The notes below the pieces were generated by a model. It searched no databases. It had not been told where the DNA came from and worked only from the letters and a program-made list of their open reading frames with translations. A stretch of 25,092 nt of DNA from Ignatzschineria sp. (lineage in GTDB: Bacteria; Pseudomonadota; Gammaproteobacteria; Cardiobacteriales; Wohlfahrtiimonadaceae): positions 1-25,092 of the forward strand of contig JASLEF010000081.1 in the NCBI GenBank assembly GCA_030151245.1. The letters run 5' to 3'. A program made the translations under genes and the position numbers. Every line of letters begins with the position of its first letter. The first letter of the stretch is position 1. This document shows, piece by piece, positions 14,582 to 23,222 of the stretch.

Positions 14582-15703
14582 ATGAAATTTGAACTTCTCA
14601 AGACAGATGGCGCTGCTCGCCGTGGTCGTATTACTTTTGAACGTGGCACGATTGAAACACCTATCTTTATGCCGGTTGGAACCATCGCTACAGTCAAAGG
14701 GGTGACACCACAAAACCTTAAAGATATGAATGCCCAAATTATTTTAGGTAATACATTCCATCTTTGGTTACGACCAGGTCTTGATGTCATTAAAGCTCAT
14801 GGAGATCTTCATGACTTCATGAAATGGGATAAACCAATCCTTACGGATTCTGGTGGCTTCCAAGTATTCTCGCTCGCTGAGCTACGAAAAATCGAAGAGA
14901 AAGGGGTCACCTTCCGCTCCCCATTTAATGGCGAAAAACTCTTCTTAGATCCTGAAAAATCGATGGAGATCCAACGCGTTTTAGGCTCCGATATCGTCAT
15001 GGCTTTTGATGAATGTACGCCATACCCAGCAACTTATGAACAAGCCAAAACTTCCATGGAGCTTTCTATGCGCTGGGCAAGACGTTCTAAAGATGCCTTC
15101 GTACAACAAGAGAATCCAAACTCGCTCTTTGGTATTGTTCAAGGAAGTATGTTTGAAGATCTTCGTGAACAATCGCTCGATGCCCTGACAGAAATCGACT
15201 TTAACGGATATGCGATTGGCGGTTTAGCAGTAGGTGAACCGAAAGAGGAGCGTGATCGTGTTTTAGAGTTCTTAGATCCTAAAATGCCTAAAGATAAACC
15301 TCGCTATCTTATGGGGGTGGGAAAACCTGAAGATCTTATTGAGGGTGTTAAGCGAGGCGTTGATATGTTTGACTGCGTCATTCCTACTCGTAATGCTCGT
15401 AATGGACACCTCTTTACACGCTTTGGGGATATTCGAATCAAAAATGCTCGTTATGATCTTGATACTCGCCCATTAGATGAAACATGCGATTGCTACACTT
15501 GCCAAAACTTCTCAAGATCATACCTTCGCCATTTAATTCGTACCAAAGAGTTACTCGGTGCACATCTTGCAAGTATTCATAATCTGCACTATTTCCTCTG
15601 GCATATGCAACAGATTCGCGATCATATTGATGCCGGTACATTCAACGATTACTATCAGCAGTTCTACAGAGAGCGGGCGATGGTTGACGAAGAAAATAAG
15701 TAA
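14582..15703 (+). CDS. tgt: Queuine tRNA-ribosyltransferase (tRNA-guanine transglycosylase)
   Basis: Tgt swaps guanine-34 of tRNAs with GUN anticodons for preQ1 on the way to queuosine. The 373-residue length equals the usual size. The catalytic residues fall at the E. coli numbering: Asp89 in LTDSGGFQVFSL, the nucleophile Asp264 in GVDMFDCVIPTR, and the zinc ligands Cys302, Cys304, Cys307 (TCDCYTC) and His333 (SIHNLH). The substrate loop AIGGLAVGEP is also present. The Shine-Dalgarno is weak. The next gene starts 34 bases later on the same strand, so co-transcription with lptF is likely. queA and yajC/secD, common partners of tgt, are not adjacent. Confidence 0.97.
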   Translation: MKFELLKTDGAARRGRITFERGTIETPIFMPVGTIATVKGVTPQNLKDMNAQIILGNTFHLWLRPGLDVIKAHGDLHDFMKWDKPILTDSGGFQVFSLAELRKIEEKGVTFRSPFNGEKLFLDPEKSMEIQRVLGSDIVMAFDECTPYPATYEQAKTSMELSMRWARRSKDAFVQQENPNSLFGIVQGSMFEDLREQSLDALTEIDFNGYAIGGLAVGEPKEERDRVLEFLDPKMPKDKPRYLMGVGKPEDLIEGVKRGVDMFDCVIPTRNARNGHLFTRFGDIRIKNARYDLDTRPLDETCDCYTCQNFSRSYLRHLIRTKELLGAHLASIHNLHYFLWHMQQIRDHIDAGTFNDYYQQFYRERAMVDEENK

Positions 15704-15737
15704 CCTAAAAAGGTCTCCTAAAAGGATTATTAGATAA

Positions 15738-16793
15738 ATGAAGCTCATTAATCGCTATATTCGGCGCGAAATTCTTTCCACTTTTGCGGCTGTTTTATTG
15801 GTATTGATTGCCATCTTGCTCGTACAACGTTTGGCATTCTACCTCAATCAAGTGATTAATGGGTCTCTCTCACAATCTGCTGTTTTTTCACTCTTAGGCT
15901 TACAGATTGTTCGATTTATTACAGAACTTTTACCACTAAGCTTTCTGCTCGCATCCATCTTAGCCTTTGGCCGTCTTTATAAAGATAGCGAAATGACAGC
16001 TTTGTATGCATTAGGAATGCCGGTAAAAAGACTCTACCGCATCTTATTACAGATCGGAATTCCCCTGAGCTTTTTAGTCCTTATTTTAAATTTTTGGATT
16101 GTTCCTGAAATTGCTCAAATTCAAGAAATCGTCTTAAAAAAGGCCCGAGAAGAAGCTCAACTGACCATTCTTAAACCAGGTGTATTTCAAGAGTTTGCAA
16201 GAGGAAAACATACCATCTATGTCCAGTCAATCAATGGTGAAACAGGCTCATTAGAAAAGATTTTTATTAAAAGCCGGGAAGGTAATGACGCAAAAGTCAT
16301 TACCTTTGCCGATAAAGGCACACAGGAAATTGATGAGAACAATGTCCGCTTTGTGATCTTAGAAAATGGCTCTCGAACAACAAGTAATGCCGACTACCAT
16401 GAAGTTATCTACTTTGATACGCTTCGCATCAGGCTAGATGTTGATCGCTCTGATTCTTGGCCTAAAGCGATTGCATGGAGTGCAAAAGATGTGATCTTTG
16501 GTGACACCGTTCTAGAGAAACGAGAGCTTCAAAGACGCTTATCAGGCCCCATTTCTATCTTTATGCTCATCCTCCTGATTCCGGCATTATCACATTCAAA
16601 ACCCCGCCAGGGGCGTTTTAATAAGTTAATTTTAGGCGTTATTTTTTATGTCTTTTACTTTAACTTACTCGGAATGGGATTATCGTGGATGAAAAGCGGC
16701 AAAGTTAATCCTGATATTGGACTCTGGTGGATACACGCCATCATGTTCCTCTTTGCATTTTATATTTATAGACGCTATAACCGATCGCTCTAG
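15738..16793 (+). CDS. lptF: LPS export ABC transporter permease LptF
   Basis: LptF, with LptG and the ATPase LptB, extracts lipopolysaccharide from the inner membrane and passes it to LptC/A. The 351-residue protein shows the YjgP/YjgQ layout: membrane segments near residues 15-32 and 45-90, a periplasmic beta-jellyroll domain (about 130-250; LKPGVFQEFARGKHTIYVQS is typical), and three C-terminal membrane segments from about 270. The start MKLINRYIRREILSTF fits LptF. An AAGGA lies eleven bases upstream. LptG follows after 23 bases, so the two proteins would be made together. LptB, LptC and LptA must be encoded elsewhere. Confidence 0.93.
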   Translation: MKLINRYIRREILSTFAAVLLVLIAILLVQRLAFYLNQVINGSLSQSAVFSLLGLQIVRFITELLPLSFLLASILAFGRLYKDSEMTALYALGMPVKRLYRILLQIGIPLSFLVLILNFWIVPEIAQIQEIVLKKAREEAQLTILKPGVFQEFARGKHTIYVQSINGETGSLEKIFIKSREGNDAKVITFADKGTQEIDENNVRFVILENGSRTTSNADYHEVIYFDTLRIRLDVDRSDSWPKAIAWSAKDVIFGDTVLEKRELQRRLSGPISIFMLILLIPALSHSKPRQGRFNKLILGVIFYVFYFNLLGMGLSWMKSGKVNPDIGLWWIHAIMFLFAFYIYRRYNRSL

Positions 16794-16816
16794 CGATAAT
16801 TTCACATGAGGATTTT

Positions 16817-17854
16817 ATGCTAAAAATCGATCAATATACTTTTAAAACATCCCTACTTTTTACACTTTTCTGCTTATTGCTGCTGATTATTATTGAATCA
16901 TTCTTCACCTTCCTGAATGAATTACAAGATCTCGGGGATGATCATTACCAACTCAGCAACATGATGCTCTATATCCTGTATGATATGCCGGCAAGAGTCT
17001 ATCGTATCTTTCCGATGGCCCTTCTTTTAGGGACTCTACTTGGTCTTGGACAACTGGCAAGCCATAATGAACTAACCGCGATTAGAACTGCCGGATTTAG
17101 CAAAGCACGAACACTTCGTGGAGCCATTTACACCACACTCGTATTAAGCTTTACGATTGTTCTTATGGGAGAGTTTATTGTTCCCTTAAGTCATGAAAAA
17201 GCAATGATTGAGAGCCAAAGAGATAGCTCAGGAAAAGGGTTTTGGGCAATAGATGGGAACTATATCGTAGAGGTTAAATCAATAGAGAACCTTACCTTAA
17301 AAGATGTAACTGTTTATGAACCACAAAAGGGTGCACTCCATAGACTAATTCAAGCTCCTTATATGGAACTCATTAATGACCAATGGGTAATGCCTGAACT
17401 CGCAGAAACAACCTTTACAGAACAACGAATCACTACTGAAATCCTTAACAACCTTACCCTTAAGACGCACATTGATGAATCTGCGTTAACAGCGCTCATC
17501 AATGACCCTGAATATCTCTCTAGTCGAAGTCTTTGGCGCTTTATTGGTTATCTTGATGATAACAGTTTAGATAGTAGCGAATATCGCTTAGCTTTCTGGG
17601 CAAAAATTTTCAACCCACTCACCAATATCTCGATGATCCTCATTGCTGCGCCACTTGTGTTTGCACAGCAACGCCGTCAAGGTATTGGTGAACGTGTCCT
17701 TATTGGTGTTATCTTAGGACTAATCATCTATCTCACAACACAGATGCTCGGACACTTTATTCTATTATCAGGATTTCCTCCGATTCTTGGTGCACTATTC
17801 CCCACCGTTCTTGCGATCACCCTGGCTTATCTACTCTTTAAGCTTTTACCCTAA
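16817..17854 (+). CDS. lptG: LPS export ABC transporter permease LptG
   Basis: This is the second permease of the LptB2FG complex, 345 residues. The N-terminal membrane segment (about 10-35), the MPARVYRIFPMALLLGTLLG segment typical of LptG (about 56-75), a periplasmic domain (about 120-240; GFWAIDGNYIVEVKSI), and C-terminal segments from about 260 (FNPLTNISMILIAAPLVFAQ, then RRQGIGERVLIGVILGL) are visible. GAGG lies five bases before the ATG, a strong site. The stop codon is the start of a small inverted repeat, followed by an intrinsic terminator. Confidence 0.93.
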   Translation: MLKIDQYTFKTSLLFTLFCLLLLIIIESFFTFLNELQDLGDDHYQLSNMMLYILYDMPARVYRIFPMALLLGTLLGLGQLASHNELTAIRTAGFSKARTLRGAIYTTLVLSFTIVLMGEFIVPLSHEKAMIESQRDSSGKGFWAIDGNYIVEVKSIENLTLKDVTVYEPQKGALHRLIQAPYMELINDQWVMPELAETTFTEQRITTEILNNLTLKTHIDESALTALINDPEYLSSRSLWRFIGYLDDNSLDSSEYRLAFWAKIFNPLTNISMILIAAPLVFAQQRRQGIGERVLIGVILGLIIYLTTQMLGHFILLSGFPPILGALFPTVLAITLAYLLFKLLP

Positions 17855-17914
17855 AATTTCCCCTGAAATTTCGGACCTTAAAAAAAGCCCAAATCTTAAA
17901 GTATTTGGGCTTTT
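17854..17914. terminator. Bidirectional intrinsic terminator between lptG and manB
   Basis: A perfect 12-pair stem, AAAAGCCCAAAT (17883-17894) with ATTTGGGCTTTT (17903-17914), has an eight-base loop. It has a T-run on the plus side and an even longer one on the minus side, so it can serve both the lptG transcript and the convergent manB transcript. A second small hairpin, AAATTTC/GAAATTT (17854-17871), lies just after the lptG stop. The remaining 160 bases before manB show no gene. Confidence 0.85.
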
Positions 17915-18076
17915 GGTAATACTCTATTTTTGATAATAATCCATTAATCACGATCTAAATCTAAAGTCTGCTAAATATTCAAAACTTCATGACAATAGCC
18001 CCCCTGAAAACAGTATCAGCGCACAGATGGACTCATTAGAAATAAATCAGCACCTCATATTATCGATAGTTATGAA

Positions 18077-19456
18077 TTACAGCTTAACTAAATAGGGTGA
18101 TAAAGCTCTTTCAATCTCCTCTTTCAGTACAGTGACTAGTGCTGGGTCTTGTTCTGTTTCGATATTGATGCGTAGATAGTTTTCAGTATTCGATGCCCGA
18201 ATATTAATTCGCGCCCTTTCGAGTCGTAAACTCAAGCCATCTATTAGATCACTCTTTAGAGTACGTGCTTTAAATAGCGCATCTAAATGAGCGATCACCG
18301 CCTGTGAGTCGATCACTTCATAATTGAGTTCACCACTACACGGATAGAGTGCTCTAGCTTCTGCGACCAAATCGCCTAATGACATCTCTTTTCGTGCCAA
18401 TAAACTCGCTATCAACAGAAATGGTATCATTCCTGAATCGCAATAGTGAAAATCCCTAAAATAATGATGTGCGCTCATCTCCCCGCCATAGAGCGCTGAA
18501 AACTGTCGCATTGTTCGCTTCATAGGAGAATGCCCTCCCGCAGAAATAATAGCGCTACCGCCAGCAGACTTTATCGCAGACTTACTATTGAGCGTCTGCC
18601 TTGTATCGAGAACGATTGACTCCCCAGGACTCTCTTGCAAGAGCTCTGTTGCAATCAACCCGACCATATAAGAGCTATCGATAAAGCGCCCTGTTTCATC
18701 AAAGAAAAAACAGCGATCAAAATCCCCATCCCAAGCCACTCCGAAATCAGCATTATTGGTAATTACGGCATCTTCAGTCGCAGCTCTACGTTCAAAAAGA
18801 AGCGGGTTTGGTACACCATTTGGGAATGTTCCATCAGGTTCATGATGCACTTTGATAATATCAATAGGCAGAAACTCTTCCAAAAGATCAATCACCTTTC
18901 CGGCACACCCATTGCCACTATTACAAACAACTCGAAGACGTTTTTTCTCAGATGGACTTCCCTGCAAATATTCGGGAATAAATCGTAATAAGGCCTGAAT
19001 ATAAGGTTCAGCATCATGATATTCTCGAAGCAACCCTCGATCTTTCGCCCGTGGTAAATCCCCAGATTCGATGCGATCTCTTAAAGCCATTAGCCCAGAA
19101 TCGAGACTAATAGGCTCTGCGCCTCTCCCCACCAGTTTAAAACCATTATGGTTTTTAGGGTTATGACTCGCCGTAATCATAATACCGCCATCAGCCTGAT
19201 GAAAAACGGTATTAAAATAGACCTCTTCTGTGCCACAAATTCCTAAAGAAATCACATCACCACCAGCATCTAAAATACCCGCAATGAGCCTCTCTAATAA
19301 TACAGGGCTACTTTCACGAATATCTCGTCCTACAATTATTGTTGTTGCCTGATACTCAGCAACAAAAGCAAGACCTAGCGCGTAGGCTAGGTCTTCATTA
19401 ATATCCCGCGGATACTCACCGCGGATATCATAGGCTTTAAAAGCTTTTATTGTCAT
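18077..19456 (-). CDS. manB: Phosphomannomutase (CpsG/ManB type)
   Basis: This enzyme isomerises mannose 6-phosphate and mannose 1-phosphate for GDP-mannose and surface polysaccharides; some relatives also use glucose phosphates. The 459-residue protein has the alpha-D-phosphohexomutase signatures. They are the KAYDIRGEYP start, the phosphoserine loop GIMITASHNPKNHNGFK (Ser97), the metal site AWDGDFDRCFFFD (Asp243, 245, 247), the sugar loop GGEMSAHHYF (324-333) with DSGM, and the phosphate loop RASNTENYLRI (about 414). HH and FRDF in the sugar loop fit the CpsG/ManB branch. It follows purA by 21 bases and probably shares its transcript. Whether it is a strict phosphomannomutase or a dual phosphoglucomutase cannot be told from sequence. 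Confidence 0.85.
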   Translation of the reverse strand: MTIKAFKAYDIRGEYPRDINEDLAYALGLAFVAEYQATTIIVGRDIRESSPVLLERLIAGILDAGGDVISLGICGTEEVYFNTVFHQADGGIMITASHNPKNHNGFKLVGRGAEPISLDSGLMALRDRIESGDLPRAKDRGLLREYHDAEPYIQALLRFIPEYLQGSPSEKKRLRVVCNSGNGCAGKVIDLLEEFLPIDIIKVHHEPDGTFPNGVPNPLLFERRAATEDAVITNNADFGVAWDGDFDRCFFFDETGRFIDSSYMVGLIATELLQESPGESIVLDTRQTLNSKSAIKSAGGSAIISAGGHSPMKRTMRQFSALYGGEMSAHHYFRDFHYCDSGMIPFLLIASLLARKEMSLGDLVAEARALYPCSGELNYEVIDSQAVIAHLDALFKARTLKSDLIDGLSLRLERARINIRASNTENYLRINIETEQDPALVTVLKEEIERALSPYLVKL

Positions 19457-19477
19457 TGTTCAAATGCACTCTAATGA

Positions 19478-20770
19478 CTAGTCAAATGGGTCTCTTAAAA
19501 CAAGCGTTTCATTACGATCAGGACCGGTTGAAATAATATCTACAGGTACTTTTACGAGTTCTTCAAGACGTTTAATATAGTTTTGTGCTGCTTGTGGCAA
19601 GGCATCAAAAGACATAACACCAACAGTACTTTCACTCCAACCTGGCATTGACTCATAGATAGGTGTACAACGAGCAAAGTTCTCAGCCCCATAAGGAGGA
19701 TAGTTAACCACTTCACCATCTAAGTTATAGCCTGTACAGATTTTAACTTCCTTCATACCATCTAAAACATCTAGTTTGGTTAAGCAAAGCCCTGTTAGAC
19801 TATTGATATCAATAGAACGCTTCAATACTGGTACATCAAACCAACCACAACGACGCGCACGTCCTGTTACAGAGCCAAACTCATGTCCACGCTCTGCTAA
19901 ACCTTGTCCAATCTCATCTGTTAACTCTGTCGGGAAAGGACCTGATCCTACGCGAGTCACATAAGCTTTCACGATTCCTAAAACATAATCAAGCGCAAGC
20001 GGCCCCACTCCTGTACCTGTTGCTGCACCACCTGCTGAGGTGTTACTAGAAGTCACAAAAGGATAAGTTCCATGGTCAATATCCAAGAACGTTCCTTGCG
20101 CCCCTTCAAACATTACTTTAGCACCCTGATCGCGAAGTACTTTAAGATCGTAAGAGACATCTGAAACAAGAGGTAGTAAGCGTTTTGCTAATTCCATCGT
20201 TTCATTGTAAACATCATCGACAGAGAGCGCTTCTTTTCCAAGATAATTTACCAAGACAAAGTTATGATACTCCATCACAGCTTCTAACTTTTGACGGAAG
20301 ACTTCTGGGTAGAAGAGGTCTGCCACTCGAATAGCACGACGCGCGACTTTATCTTCATAAGTAGGACCAATACCACGACCGGTTGTTCCAATCTTATTTT
20401 TTCCTAGTTTCTCTTCACGAGCTTGATCGATTGCTACATGGTAAGGCATCACAAGCGGGCAAGCCTCTGAAACTTTAAGGCGCTCATCAACGTTAATCCC
20501 ACGACTTAATAACTCATCCATTTCACTTAAAAGTGCAGCTGGTGAAAGAACAACGCCATTACCAATGTAGCAGGTAACATGTTCACGTAAAATTCCAGAA
20601 GGAATTAAACGAAGTACCGTTTTCTCTCCGTTAATTACAAGTGTGTGCCCAGCATTGTGGCCACCCTGAAATCGAACAACGGCTACAGCTTTATCGGTCA
20701 AAAGGTCAACAATTTTCCCTTTACCTTCGTCGCCCCACTGCGTTCCGATAATAACAACATTATTACCCAT
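19478..20770 (-). CDS. purA: Adenylosuccinate synthetase
   Basis: PurA joins IMP and aspartate using GTP, the first committed step to AMP. The 430-residue length matches E. coli (432). Signatures are the GTP-binding loop GTQWGDEGKGK with catalytic Asp14 (GDEGK), His42 in GGHNAGHTL, GTTGRGIGPTYEDK, the switch VMFEGAQGTFLDIDHGTYPF (about 219-238) with SSNTSAGGA, and the C-terminal STGPDRNETL. GAGGA lies nine bases before the ATG. It is the distal part of the hflX-hflK-hflC block, as in E. coli, but the small yjeT gene found between hflC and purA there is absent here; a hairpin occupies the gap. Confidence 0.97.
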   Translation of the reverse strand: MGNNVVIIGTQWGDEGKGKIVDLLTDKAVAVVRFQGGHNAGHTLVINGEKTVLRLIPSGILREHVTCYIGNGVVLSPAALLSEMDELLSRGINVDERLKVSEACPLVMPYHVAIDQAREEKLGKNKIGTTGRGIGPTYEDKVARRAIRVADLFYPEVFRQKLEAVMEYHNFVLVNYLGKEALSVDDVYNETMELAKRLLPLVSDVSYDLKVLRDQGAKVMFEGAQGTFLDIDHGTYPFVTSSNTSAGGAATGTGVGPLALDYVLGIVKAYVTRVGSGPFPTELTDEIGQGLAERGHEFGSVTGRARRCGWFDVPVLKRSIDINSLTGLCLTKLDVLDGMKEVKICTGYNLDGEVVNYPPYGAENFARCTPIYESMPGWSESTVGVMSFDALPQAAQNYIKRLEELVKVPVDIISTGPDRNETLVLRDPFD

Positions 20771-20795
20771 TTAAGTTTTTCCTCATGAAAATGAA

Positions 20796-20826
20796 TAAGG
20801 CGTCATATAAAATGTCGTACGCCTTA
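20796..20826 (-). terminator. Hairpin between hflC and purA, possible attenuator
   Basis: TAAGGCGT (20796-20803) pairs with ACGCCTTA (20819-20826). An inner CAT/ATG pair could extend the stem. On the minus strand the stem is followed by TTCATTTTC, a modest U-rich stretch, 25 bases before the purA start. It could reduce read-through from hflC into purA or protect an mRNA end; it is weaker than a full terminator. Confidence 0.45.
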
Positions 20827-20839
20827 GTTTTAAAAATTA

Positions 20840-21892
20840 CTATTTTTGCTGAAAGTGCTTAAAGAAATCACTATCAGGGTCGAGAATCAGAAGATCCCCA
20901 CTATTTTGGAAGGCATTACGATAAGCCTCTAAACTACGATAGAATGAATAGAAATCAGGATCCTGCCCATAAGCCTTCCCATAAATCGTTGCAGCGCCGG
21001 CATCCCCTTCACCTCGAATCTTCTCTGCTTCTTCATAAGCATTTGCAAGAAGAATGACACGATTACTATCCGCTTCCGCAACTTTTTCAATATAAGCCGC
21101 TTCCCCTTTTGAACGTAATTCTGTCGCAACACGCTCACGCTCTGTTCTCATTCGATTAAAGACGTTATCTGTCACATCATCTGGAAGCTCTACACCATTA
21201 ATCCGAACATCAATGATCTCTACACCATACTCTTTCGCTTCTACAGAGAGTGCGACTAAAATCGTTTTTTCAATCTCTTGACGCACCGTATTATTGAGAT
21301 CAATTTCTTGGCCTGCAATCACTGGCACAACATTCTCTTTACTACGAATAACGATATCAACATCTTCAGATTGTACTTTTTTCAAAGTATTTTCATCAAG
21401 CGTTAAAGCATCACTCGGCTTATCTACGACAATGACATTCTCTTGCTTCACAGCATCTGCCGTTTTAAGAGCGACGGTTCCACCTACAACGGTTTGAACA
21501 TCACGTTTACCAAATGCTGCTCTAAAGTTATTTTTAACAATGGGTTCAAATAAACGATTGAAAACCCCTGGGTTTCCCGCCACTTTTTGATAATACACTT
21601 CAGGATCCGTCACACGCCATTTAATAAAAGTATCAACAATTAAGTTTTTCTTTTCTGAGGTTAAAAATGGCTCAGGTGGCGTGTCTAAGGTCTGAATTCG
21701 ACCATCAAAGATCCGAACATTATCAATAAGGGGCATTTTAAAATAGACTCCCGGCTCATCATAAATTGCCACGATACGACCAAAGCGTAACTGCAATCCT
21801 TTTTCCCACTCTTTCACCACCACAAGGGAGCTACTTAAGATGATCAGCGCGATGATAACAATCGGTAAAACTACTCGCGTTAAAATTCTCAT
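20840..21892 (-). CDS. hflC: HflC, FtsH-modulating SPFH membrane protein
   Basis: HflC forms with HflK a large periplasmic-facing cage around the FtsH protease. The 350-residue protein has an N-terminal anchor (about 9-26) followed by the SPFH/band-7 domain, seen as VVKEWEKGLQLRFGRI, YEPGVYFKMP-like DEPGVYFKMPLID and SEKKNLIVDTFIKWRV. The GVEIIDVRINGVELPDDV block and the coiled-coil helix RMRTERERVATELRSKGE follow. The C-terminus carries the conserved YGKAYGQDPDFYSFYRSLEAY block. A stretch of about 40 residues (VVGGTVALKTADAVKQENVI and beyond) is longer than the E. coli equivalent. It lies 24 bases after hflK. Confidence 0.95.
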   Translation of the reverse strand: MRILTRVVLPIVIIALIILSSSLVVVKEWEKGLQLRFGRIVAIYDEPGVYFKMPLIDNVRIFDGRIQTLDTPPEPFLTSEKKNLIVDTFIKWRVTDPEVYYQKVAGNPGVFNRLFEPIVKNNFRAAFGKRDVQTVVGGTVALKTADAVKQENVIVVDKPSDALTLDENTLKKVQSEDVDIVIRSKENVVPVIAGQEIDLNNTVRQEIEKTILVALSVEAKEYGVEIIDVRINGVELPDDVTDNVFNRMRTERERVATELRSKGEAAYIEKVAEADSNRVILLANAYEEAEKIRGEGDAGAATIYGKAYGQDPDFYSFYRSLEAYRNAFQNSGDLLILDPDSDFFKHFQQK

Positions 21893-21916
21893 ATCTCTGT
21901 CTCTTCCTCTCTATAA

Positions 21917-23143
21917 TTATCGGGTGATGCGCGCACGACTTCTTGAGTCATTCACATTACTCGGCTGAACCTGAATCACGGATTCTTTAGTATCGCTTTT
22001 CGGTGCTACAGCATCAGTTTTAGGAGTAGATGAGCGATTGTCGTTATTTGAGGCATTATTAGTCCCCATGTTTCCTGTCATCTTATCCAGGGGCAACATC
22101 ATCAAATTATTACTATCAGACCCCATATAGAGTTTGTTACTGTTTTGTAATACTTCTTCCATATTCTCTAAATAGAGACGTTCACGAGTGACCTCTGGTG
22201 AGACTTGATAAGCGGCATATAGTCGGTTAAAGCGTTCAGCCTCTCCTCGAGCTTGTGCCATTTTACTATCGCGATACGCCTCAGCTTGACGTAACACACG
22301 TTCAGCTTCCCCTCGCGCTTCTTCATGAACCTTACTCTGATAAGCATTAGCCTGGTTAATACGGCTCTGTTCATCTTCACGAGCACGAATAGCATCCGAG
22401 AAAGCATCTTGTACTGCTGAAGGCGCTTGCGCATCCTCTAAGTTCACGTTCGTAATTACTAGGCCGATTTCGTAATTGTTTAAAATACTTTGAGCCAGCT
22501 CTTTCACTTCTTGCATTAACTGCTCACGACCATCCGTTAAAATATCATCCAGCGTCGTTTGCCCTACACGTTCGCGAGTGGCACTATCGACGACTTCTTT
22601 TAATGTTTTATCAGGATCTACAGAAGTAAACCAATATTGCATGGGTTTATCATTATTAATCTGATATTGCACTTCCACACTTACATCAACTAAGTTCTCA
22701 TCCTTCGTCAACATCGCCGCGCGGCGGTTACCTTTTGCAATGGATCCTATCTTCTGTGAGAAACGACGTTGAATATCGATAATACGATGATCTCCAATCG
22801 GGCTTGGTAAGCGCCATCTTAAGCCGGGATCTTTCGTTGCATGATACTGACCTAAAAGAAGCTCTACCCCTTTCTGCCCTGCATCAATCGTATAAAATCC
22901 TGTAGCTAACCAGCCACAGAGTAATACCGCACCGCCCAGAGCAATATATTTTCCTAAACCTTGCGGTTTGTGTCCATGACCACCTTTCCCACGGAAAGCG
23001 CCACCTAATTTCTTAAAGATCTCATCTAAATCAGGACCCGAACCATTATTTTGTCCACGAGGCTTTTGACCATCATTTCCTGATGGACCACCTTGACTAT
23101 CCTTAGGCTCTTGCCAAGCCATCTCTAAGTTATCTTTTCTCAT
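21917..23143 (-). CDS. hflK: HflK, FtsH-modulating SPFH membrane protein
   Basis: This is the partner of HflC, 408 residues. A Gly/Gln/Asn/Lys-rich cytoplasmic head (about 1-63) precedes one membrane segment (about 66-85) and the SPFH domain (GFYTIDAGQKGVELLLGQYH, then VDVSVEVQYQIN). The VITNVNLEDAQAPSAVQDAF block and a coiled-coil helix (RINQANAYQSKVHEEARGEA) follow, then a low-complexity tail with SNNDNRSS and ending RARITR. The ATG used has AAAGGG five bases upstream; a second ATG at 23122 (MAWQEPKD) matches the usual HflK start (MAWNEPG) but would have a ribosome-binding site touching it, so either could be right. The order hflX-hflK-hflC is that of E. coli. Confidence 0.95.
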   Translation of the reverse strand: MRKDNLEMAWQEPKDSQGGPSGNDGQKPRGQNNGSGPDLDEIFKKLGGAFRGKGGHGHKPQGLGKYIALGGAVLLCGWLATGFYTIDAGQKGVELLLGQYHATKDPGLRWRLPSPIGDHRIIDIQRRFSQKIGSIAKGNRRAAMLTKDENLVDVSVEVQYQINNDKPMQYWFTSVDPDKTLKEVVDSATRERVGQTTLDDILTDGREQLMQEVKELAQSILNNYEIGLVITNVNLEDAQAPSAVQDAFSDAIRAREDEQSRINQANAYQSKVHEEARGEAERVLRQAEAYRDSKMAQARGEAERFNRLYAAYQVSPEVTRERLYLENMEEVLQNSNKLYMGSDSNNLMMLPLDKMTGNMGTNNASNNDNRSSTPKTDAVAPKSDTKESVIQVQPSNVNDSRSRARITR

Positions 23144-23222
23144 TTAATCCCTTTGACTACAGATCTTACCGAAATTTGTACTTTCAACTCGACAAGATAC
23201 CAATTTTTTACCTGTTTTGCAC

